In this document: piece by piece, positions 1-4,809 of the stretch | Layout: the number at the start of each line of letters is the position of its first letter | Position numbering within the stretch: position 1 is the first letter of the stretch | Source: Candidatus Heimdallarchaeota archaeon | GTDB lineage: Archaea > Asgardarchaeota > Heimdallarchaeia > Heimdallarchaeales > Heimdallarchaeaceae | Assembly: GCA_023139025.1 (NCBI GenBank) | Contig: JAGLOH010000135.1 | Location: forward strand, 1-6,299 | DNA: 6,299 bases | Reading direction: 5' to 3' | Notes under the pieces: model-generated | Seen by the model: only the letters and a program-made list of their open reading frames with translations | The model's database searches: none | Told to the model about the DNA's origin: nothing | Translations under genes and position numbers: made by a program

Positions 1-347
1 AGTGCTTCTAAAAACTCTTCATAACACTCTTCACTTTCACAATCAATATAACCTAGAAATGTCAACTTTTTTGTAGTCCTAAAGGTTATGTTGTTTTCAT
101 TACTTTCTACATCCCAAATTATTACTTCTTCAGTAACTTTATTGAAATACTCTACTCTACCATCACCTTCAACGTTATATCTAGTATACTCAAAAACATT
201 AGAATATGAATAAGAGTCTCTATTAATTCCCCAATAGTTTTCTGCTTGTGAAGTGAAGGGCATTGGACAAAAAACTAGAAGAAGCAGCAAAGAAGTAAAA
301 AGTATTTTACTCTTTTTTCTCTTAACCCTCTGTGGCACGTTTACCAA
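1..347 (-). CDS. Exported protein of unknown function, N-terminal part (3' end beyond window)
   Basis: An open minus-strand frame of about 115 codons runs off the left edge, so the C-terminus is missing. It has no suitable ATG. The best starts are TTG at 347-345 (first residues M-V-N-V-P-Q-R-V) or GTG at 338-336; an in-frame stop lies just upstream and a TATA-like box at 376-371 would place transcription initiation near 347. The N-terminus is a convincing signal peptide: a basic stretch (K-R-K-K-S-K), a hydrophobic core (I-L-F-T-S-L-L-L-L-V-F), then S-Q-A followed by E-N-Y-W, which fits signal peptidase I cleavage after Ala. There is no clear lipobox (the Cys follows L-V-F). The mature part is acidic and rich in Tyr, Asn and Glu, with alternating polar and aromatic residues suggesting beta strands, and has two cysteines close together near the edge (D-C-E-S-E-E-C). 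I do not recognise the family. It is divergent from the hydrolase at 440. The start codon is the least certain part. Confidence 0.62.
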   Translation of the reverse strand, partial: MVNVPQRVKRKKSKILFTSLLLLLVFCPMPFTSQAENYWGINRDSYSYSNVFEYTRYNVEGDGRVEYFNKVTEEVIIWDVESNENNITFRTTKKLTFLGYIDCESEECYEEFLEA

Positions 348-370
348 ATGAATAATACTCAAACCGTCTA

Positions 371-376
371 TTTATA
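371..376 (-). promoter_or_regulatory. TATA box for the exported-protein gene
   Basis: The minus strand reads CGTATAAATAG here, preceded by an A-rich run (AAAAAATTAG) that could serve as a BRE. The spacing of about 27 bases to the TTG at 347 would give a leaderless transcript. This spacing is the main reason for preferring 347 or 338 over the further in-frame TTG at 362, which lies too close to the TATA box to be transcribed. Confidence 0.5.
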
Positions 377-403
377 CGTATCTAATTTTTTGATACTTCA
401 TTG

Positions 404-415
404 CTTTTATAAAGG
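404..415 (+). promoter_or_regulatory. TATA box for the alpha/beta-hydrolase gene
   Basis: CTTTTATAAAGG contains the symmetric core TTTATAAA (406-413), the clearest archaeal-type TATA element in the window. Its centre is 30 bases before the ATG at 440, so initiation 25-27 bases downstream would leave a leader of five bases or fewer. No Shine-Dalgarno sequence precedes that ATG, as expected for a near-leaderless message. The core is palindromic, but the minus-strand gene has its own box at 371-376 at better spacing. Confidence 0.6.
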
Positions 416-439
416 AAACACAAAATATAATCTACTGTT

Positions 440-1282
440 ATGGTTGATAAGGAATTTTCTCAAAATATAGATATTAATAATGGCTCAAATGTTTGTGTAT
501 TTCTATTCCATGGACTTTCTGCAACTCCTTATGAATTGAAAACTTGGGCGGAAAAAATTGCTGAACTTAAAGTAGATGTCAAAGTTCCCTTGCTCCCTTA
601 TCATGGTGTTGATTCAGCCTTACTATGTAGTGTAGACTCAGCTGATGAATTCTATGAGTGGGGAAGAAACTATATTGAAAATCTCAAAAGTAAATATCAA
701 ACAGTAATTGGTTTGGGTATTTCTTTGGGTGCTGGAACCATTTTCGATTTTTTAGTAAACAAAGGAGGAAATCTAGATGCTGCTATTTTACTTGGCACAG
801 GAGGATTTGCGGCTAAAGAATTAGGTTTACTTACATGGTTGGTACGGATTTTCAACCTAAAAACTATGAAAAACCCTTTCATCAACGAATTTGATAAACT
901 TCTAGTACCTCTGGAGTATTATGACTGGAAGATGAAGAATTTCCCCAAAGTTCCAGTGAAGATGCTTATGAAAGCTCTGTATAAGCAAAAGAAGGAAGGA
1001 TTATCACAAAAATTTGAACGAATCCATTGCCCAATAATGTTAGTAAATGGTACTAGTGGGTCGCTAACTAATAGAAAATCTATTGCTCTATATTTTGAAG
1101 ATATTCCAGCAAAGAAGAAGTACGGGTTAATTGTGGAGGGGGCTACTCATACTGTCCACAAATCTAAATTCAATGAGCAAATCTTAGAGCATATTATCAA
1201 GTTTGTATCAGAAATTCTAGAATCAAAAGGAAACAAAGAAAGAACTGATGACCAGCTCATCATAGCTCTAAAGGATAATTGA
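440..1282 (+). CDS. Alpha/beta-hydrolase, carboxylesterase/monoacylglycerol lipase-like
   Basis: A 280-residue serine hydrolase fold resembling Est30-type carboxylesterases and monoacylglycerol lipases, which cleave short or medium acyl esters. No signal peptide is visible, so it is probably cytoplasmic. Visible elements in order: strand plus oxyanion motif F-L-F-H-G-L-S (residues 21-27, His24-Gly25); P-Y-H-G at 53-56, matching the G-H-G turn of Est30-like enzymes; nucleophile elbow G-I-S-L-G at 93-97 with Ser95; a likely lid at about 125-190, rich in Lys and aromatics; the final strand P-I-M-L-V-N-G at 198-204; and the likely catalytic His237 in G-A-T-H-T-V-H. The oddity is the acid: family members carry Asp in a G-x-x-D context after the last-but-one strand, but here the segment reads N-G-T-S-G-S-L-T, putting Gly207 where Asp is expected. 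Activity may use another acid or be altered. The ATG at 440 fits the TATA box at 404-415. Fold confidence is high; the natural substrate is unknown. Confidence 0.9.
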   Translation: MVDKEFSQNIDINNGSNVCVFLFHGLSATPYELKTWAEKIAELKVDVKVPLLPYHGVDSALLCSVDSADEFYEWGRNYIENLKSKYQTVIGLGISLGAGTIFDFLVNKGGNLDAAILLGTGGFAAKELGLLTWLVRIFNLKTMKNPFINEFDKLLVPLEYYDWKMKNFPKVPVKMLMKALYKQKKEGLSQKFERIHCPIMLVNGTSGSLTNRKSIALYFEDIPAKKKYGLIVEGATHTVHKSKFNEQILEHIIKFVSEILESKGNKERTDDQLIIALKDN

Positions 1283-1350
1283 TAGCTCTTTTAAAGTGAG
1301 TCAAATAACAAGAAGATTTTCATAAAGGTAAGAACCTCCCCCTTCCTAAT

Positions 1351-1360
1351 ACTTTTAAGC
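1351..1360 (+). promoter_or_regulatory. Possible TATA-like element before the four-helix membrane protein
   Basis: ACTTTTAAGC sits about 45 bases before the ATG at 1401, which would give a leader near 20 bases. That leader would contain AAGGG at 1387-1391, a weak ribosome-binding candidate nine bases from the ATG. The match to a TATA consensus is poor. The rest of the gap 1283-1400 shows only a short T-run (1289-1292) after the hydrolase stop and a C-rich stretch near 1337-1346. Confidence 0.25.
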
Positions 1361-1400
1361 TGCTCCACTTTACTAAGATTTTAGATAAGGGTTTGATTCA

Positions 1401-1949
1401 ATGGTCTTTACTAACCAAAGATTAGTGGAATTAACAGATAAGAAACTCAATCGGAAACAAACTATTTTTGCTCTACTAACAGTGTTAAATGTTCTTATTA
1501 TTCTCGGTCTTTTCTTTGTAGGATTTTATGGATTTGTGATTTATTTACACGATTTAGAGTTCTTAGCTCTTCTTCTTAGCTCAATTAGTGTAATGATCTT
1601 GTTTTTTGTTATAACTTATTTTCTTGTACCTTACAATGCAATAATTACAAAAGAAGTTATACGAAGAAAAACAGGTTCAGAAACGATAGAACTAAGATAT
1701 GATAAACTCAAGAAACATGATGATAAAGAGATAAAGAAAAGATTTCTTAACTCATTAGTCTATCTGATAGCGTGGATTTTGCTATTTGCAGGTTCATTAG
1801 GTCTTGCATTTTGGGCATGGAGAGGTTTTTTTATAATTGCTATGATTTTCTCAGTTTTATCTCTTCCATTACCCATTCTTCTAGGAGCTTACATCTTACC
1901 TAAATTTATTGGGACTTTGAAAGAATTAAGGCTAAGAGAAAAAAAATGA
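1401..1949 (+). CDS. Small integral membrane protein with four predicted helices, function unknown
   Basis: A 182-residue protein dominated by hydrophobic segments, which I do not recognise as a named family. Helices are predicted at about 22-48, 53-77, 116-140 and 142-168. Between helices 2 and 3 is a highly charged loop (about 83-115) containing K-E-V-I-R-R-K and K-K-H-D-D-K-E-I-K-K-R. The N-terminus and C-terminus (L-R-L-R-E-K-K) are also basic, so the positive-inside rule puts loop and both ends in the cytoplasm. The two helical hairpins end alike: Y-F-L-V-P, then I-T-K-E-V at 73-86, compared with Y-I-L-P, then T-L-K-E-L at 164-176, hinting at an internal duplication. No catalytic or metal-binding motif is evident. 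It lies 118 bases after the hydrolase and 147 before the ATC-hydrolase-like gene, too loosely spaced to assume one operon. Coding status is supported by length, a sensible topology and the lack of a competing frame. Confidence 0.75.
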   Translation: MVFTNQRLVELTDKKLNRKQTIFALLTVLNVLIILGLFFVGFYGFVIYLHDLEFLALLLSSISVMILFFVITYFLVPYNAIITKEVIRRKTGSETIELRYDKLKKHDDKEIKKRFLNSLVYLIAWILLFAGSLGLAFWAWRGFFIIAMIFSVLSLPLPILLGAYILPKFIGTLKELRLREKK

Positions 1950-2060
1950 TAAAAACTATATGATTTGCAGCAACATGTCCTAAATTGTCTCCTACACATT
2001 GCTTAAGTATATATCCTTGATGATTAAAGAAAGAGTGGGAGTTTATTCTTTGGTTCCAAT

Positions 2061-2070
2061 TGATAAAAAG
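2061..2070 (+). promoter_or_regulatory. TATA-like element before the ATC hydrolase-like gene
   Basis: TGATAAAAAG is centred about 31 bases before the ATG at 2097, the same spacing as the strong box of the hydrolase gene, and would give a leader of roughly five bases. No Shine-Dalgarno sequence precedes the ATG. The spacing favours 2097 over the in-frame ATG at 2118 as the start. The core matches TATA only moderately. Confidence 0.4.
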
Positions 2071-2096
2071 GATATTTGTAGTAAAATCTAAATAGT

Positions 2097-2831
2097 ATGA
2101 TAAGCATATTTCCATTCATGCAAGAACCAGAATTCAGCTATAAAAGAAAGAAGTTGTTTAAAAGATTAAATAAGTTAATTAAAGTTGTTAAGACAATTCT
2201 TTCAGATTCATACACTTCTGCTGAGATTGATTCAATTATTGTAAATACCACTAATGAAATAGAAACACTCTTACCTCAAATTCCTTACATTGGCAGTAAA
2301 GATAATGTCTTTTTAGTCGATTTTCTTGACTCTATTATGCTATTAGCTTTGTTTAAAGAATTAACAAAAAGAGGATCTTCAGTTAGGGATGTTGGACAAA
2401 TAATGTACATGGTTAGAGAAATACAAGCCTCCAACCAATCAAGGATTTATAATTTTCTAGCTCCTAAACTGATGTTTAATTCTGTGATTAAGAATAGTTA
2501 TAAGAGAAAAGTCAATGCTATGACTAAAAATGCTTATCCTGAAAATTGGCTAATGGAATTTGTTGAAGGAGACGGAGAAGAGTTTGATTGGGGTGTAAAT
2601 TGTCATGAATGTGCTGTTAGCAAGTTCTATAAGAAACATGGAGGAGAAGAAATCTTTCCCTATGTATGCATGGTAGATTATGCCCCGTTTAATGTTATGA
2701 AAAATGTAGAATTCAAACGAACTCAAACCCTTGCCGGTGGAGGGCCATATTGCGATTTTAGATTTAAGAAAGGAGGCTCTACCCCTCGAGGATGGCCTCC
2801 AGAAGAAAGAGAAGATTTTCAATACGAATAA
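2097..2831 (+). CDS. L-2-amino-thiazoline-4-carboxylic acid hydrolase family protein
   Basis: A 244-residue protein whose C-terminal half matches the ATC hydrolase family (PF14196 as I recall it). In Pseudomonas the named enzyme opens the ring of 2-amino-thiazoline-4-carboxylate on the way to L-cysteine; most other members are uncharacterised. The N-terminal half (about 12-145) is mainly helical and basic. The family-like part runs from about 160: E-F-D-W-G-V-N-C-H-E-C-A-V (Cys169, Cys172), K-F-Y-K-K-H-G-G-E-E, then P-Y-V-C-M-V-D-Y (Cys191, Asp194), F-K-R-T-Q-T-L-A-G-G-G (Arg208, Thr209) and C-D-F-R-F-K-K (Cys219 to Lys225). A short Pro/Glu-rich tail follows. No signal peptide or membrane segment is seen, so it is probably cytoplasmic. 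The neighbours include no cysteine or sulfur genes, so the reaction should not be assumed; the family is better supported than the substrate. An alternative start at 2118 would remove seven residues. It converges with the ABC operon. Confidence 0.82.
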   Translation: MISIFPFMQEPEFSYKRKKLFKRLNKLIKVVKTILSDSYTSAEIDSIIVNTTNEIETLLPQIPYIGSKDNVFLVDFLDSIMLLALFKELTKRGSSVRDVGQIMYMVREIQASNQSRIYNFLAPKLMFNSVIKNSYKRKVNAMTKNAYPENWLMEFVEGDGEEFDWGVNCHECAVSKFYKKHGGEEIFPYVCMVDYAPFNVMKNVEFKRTQTLAGGGPYCDFRFKKGGSTPRGWPPEEREDFQYE

Positions 2832-2862
2832 TTTAATGTTTAAAAATATGAAAAATAAATTT

Positions 2863-2885
2863 ACATCTCAAAAAAGAGATGTTTT
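2863..2885. terminator. Probable bidirectional terminator between convergent genes
   Basis: A perfect inverted repeat, ACATCTC (2863-2869) and GAGATGT (2876-2882), encloses a six-A loop. On the plus strand it is followed by TTTTATCTT. On the minus strand the loop becomes TTTTTT, and further T-runs follow at 2855-2851 and 2846-2842. It lies 31 bases after the stop of the plus-strand gene and 13 bases past the stop of the minus-strand operon, well placed to end both. Archaeal termination depends chiefly on T-runs, so the hairpin may be helpful rather than essential. Confidence 0.6.
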
Positions 2886-2895
2886 ATCTTATATT

Positions 2896-4809
2896 CTAAT
2901 CACCAGCTTGAGGTTCTGAAGATTCAGGTGAGGTATCAATAACCTCAAACTGACTATTATAGAGATCAGCATAGAATCCACTTTGTGCTAATAATTCTTT
3001 ATGACTACCTTGTTCGACTATGTCTCCTTCATTCATAACCAAGATTAGATCTGCATTTCGAATTGTTGATAATCGATGAGCGATTACAAAGCTTGTTCGA
3101 TTAGCCATCAGTTCATCCATTGCTCTTTGAATAAGAATTTCTGTACGAGTATCAACAGAACTAGTTGCTTCGTCTAGAATGAGTACTGGAGGATCAGCTA
3201 AAACAGCTCTAGCAATTGTAAGAAGTTGCTTCTGACCCTCTGAAATGTTGGTTACTTCTTCGTTAAGTTCCATATAGTAACCGCCTGCTAAAGTGTGAAC
3301 AAACTGGTCAACATGTGCAGCTTCAGCAGCTGTAACAACCTCGGCATCGGTAGCATCAGGTCGTCCATAACGGATATTTTCAAGTATGGTACCATTGAAA
3401 AGCCATGTGTCCTGAAGAACCATACCGAACATTTCTCGTAAATCTTTACGACTGAACTCATATATGTTAGTTCCATCTACGAAGATTGCTCCGGAATTAA
3501 TATCATAGAAGCGCATAAGTAGTTTGACCATAGTGGTCTTGCCTGCACCTGTTGGACCAACTAGAGCAATCTTTTGTCCTGGCTTAGCTACAGCGGAAAA
3601 GTTGTGTATAATTATTTTTTCAGGATCGTAACCGAAATTCACATTCTTAAATTCCACAAATCCTTTTACCTTTTCTAGTCTAACTGGATCAGCTTTTTCT
3701 GCTACCTCTTCTGGCTCCTCAATGAATTCGAATACTCTTTCAGCTGCAGCAGCAGTTTGTTGAAGAACATTGGAGACATTAGCTAGTTGAGCAATTGGCC
3801 TGGTAAAGTTACGAACATATTGTATGAAAGCCTGAATATCTCCAACTCCAATGGCTTCTTGAATAGCTAACCATCCACCCATGATTGCAATTCCTACATA
3901 TCCTAAGTTTCCAACAAAAGTCATAATTGGCATCATCAATCCTGAGAAGAATTGCGATTTCCAAGCGGATTTGAATAGAGTACTATTGTATCCTTCGAAA
4001 TGTTCTTGGCTTTTCTTTTCTCCATTGAAAGCTTTCATGACAACATGACCACCATACATCTCCTCAACATGACTATTGACATGTCCAAGGTATTCCTGTT
4101 GTTGGTCGAAGTGTTTTTGAGACTTTTTGACAATAAATGCTACTATTAATCCTGATAAAGGTATTATCACTAATGCAACTAAAGTCATCATCCAACTGAT
4201 AGTAAACATCATTACTAGTACCCCTACCACAGTAATAGCTGAAGTGATAATTTGTGATAGACTCTGACTCAAAGTCTGATTGATTGTATCTACATCATTG
4301 GTAATGCGAGAAAGTACTTCACCATGAGTGATCTTATCGAAATATTTGAGTTTCATTCGATTGATTTTTTCTGCGATGTCTTTGCGGAATCTGTATGCTA
4401 TATTTGTTGAAACTCTTGCCATTATCCATCCTTGAATATAGCTTAAGAATCCTGACCCTACGTAGAGGATTAATGTAATGTAAATTAGTTTACTAATAGC
4501 TGGGAAATCAACCTCTCCTGTCCCCCTAATTGTATCAATCAATCCTTCAAATAGTATTGTTGTAGCATTACCAAGAATTTTAGGACCAACAATCATAGCT
4601 GCTGTAGAACCTGCTGCAATCAAAATTGCAATCAGTATAATTATTTTGTACCTACCTAGATATCTGATTAGCTTAGCCATAGTACCTTTGAAGTCACTTG
4701 CTTTGTCTCCTTTCATCATTTGACCCATTGGTCCTCCTGGCCCTCTTCTTCGACCTGGTGGACCTCCTCTTGAAGATCTTCTTCCTATAGGACCTGGACC
4801 ATGACTCAT
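2896..4809 (-). CDS. ABC exporter half-transporter, MdlB-like subunit with the canonical catalytic site
   Basis: A complete 637-residue half-transporter of the ABCB/multidrug type in the plasma membrane, exporting an unknown, probably hydrophobic or amphipathic substrate. A cytoplasmic Gly/Pro/Arg-rich tail (1-30) is followed by six helices (about 54-76, 108-130, 185-206, 208-228, 288-312 and from 325). The nucleotide-binding domain has A-loop Tyr394, Walker A G-P-T-G-A-G-K-T-T (418-426, Lys424), Q-loop Gln466, signature N-I-S-E-G-Q (521-526), Walker B V-L-I-L-D-E (542-547, Asp546, Glu547) and switch His578. Walker B Glu and His are canonical, but the second signature position is Glu instead of Gly. 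That is the pattern of the subunit which supplies the catalytic residues of the active site and the weak signature of the degenerate site. Its ATG overlaps the stop of the upstream subunit by four bases and is preceded by GGAGG inside that gene, so translation is coupled. The length is normal apart from the tail. Confidence 0.95.
   Translation of the reverse strand: MSHGPGPIGRRSSRGGPPGRRRGPGGPMGQMMKGDKASDFKGTMAKLIRYLGRYKIIILIAILIAAGSTAAMIVGPKILGNATTILFEGLIDTIRGTGEVDFPAISKLIYITLILYVGSGFLSYIQGWIMARVSTNIAYRFRKDIAEKINRMKLKYFDKITHGEVLSRITNDVDTINQTLSQSLSQIITSAITVVGVLVMMFTISWMMTLVALVIIPLSGLIVAFIVKKSQKHFDQQQEYLGHVNSHVEEMYGGHVVMKAFNGEKKSQEHFEGYNSTLFKSAWKSQFFSGLMMPIMTFVGNLGYVGIAIMGGWLAIQEAIGVGDIQAFIQYVRNFTRPIAQLANVSNVLQQTAAAAERVFEFIEEPEEVAEKADPVRLEKVKGFVEFKNVNFGYDPEKIIIHNFSAVAKPGQKIALVGPTGAGKTTMVKLLMRFYDINSGAIFVDGTNIYEFSRKDLREMFGMVLQDTWLFNGTILENIRYGRPDATDAEVVTAAEAAHVDQFVHTLAGGYYMELNEEVTNISEGQKQLLTIARAVLADPPVLILDEATSSVDTRTEILIQRAMDELMANRTSFVIAHRLSTIRNADLILVMNEGDIVEQGSHKELLAQSGFYADLYNSQFEVIDTSPESSEPQAGD

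Noticed and set aside
1331..1346. C-rich stretch (GAACCTCCCCCTTCC) before the membrane-protein gene as a possible operator or anti-SD element
   Set aside because: It has no dyad symmetry and no repeated copy elsewhere, so no function can be supported.
2020..2091. A 23-codon frame (M-I-K-E-R-V-G-V-Y...) in the gap before the ATC hydrolase-like gene, with TATATAT just upstream at 2009-2014
   Set aside because: The TATA-like stretch is too close to the ATG to drive it, there is no Shine-Dalgarno sequence, and the frame is short enough to be chance. The later TATA-like box at 2061 lies inside it and serves the next gene better.
1906..2115. Minus-strand frame of 69 codons across the end of the membrane-protein gene and the following gap
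   Set aside because: It overlaps two plus-strand genes, has no promoter or ribosome-binding signal, and its hydrophobic end is simply the complement of coding sequence.
2731..2919. Plus-strand frame of 62 codons spanning the end of the ATC hydrolase-like gene and the terminator region
   Set aside because: It overlaps a better-supported gene in another frame, runs through the hairpin and has no start signals.
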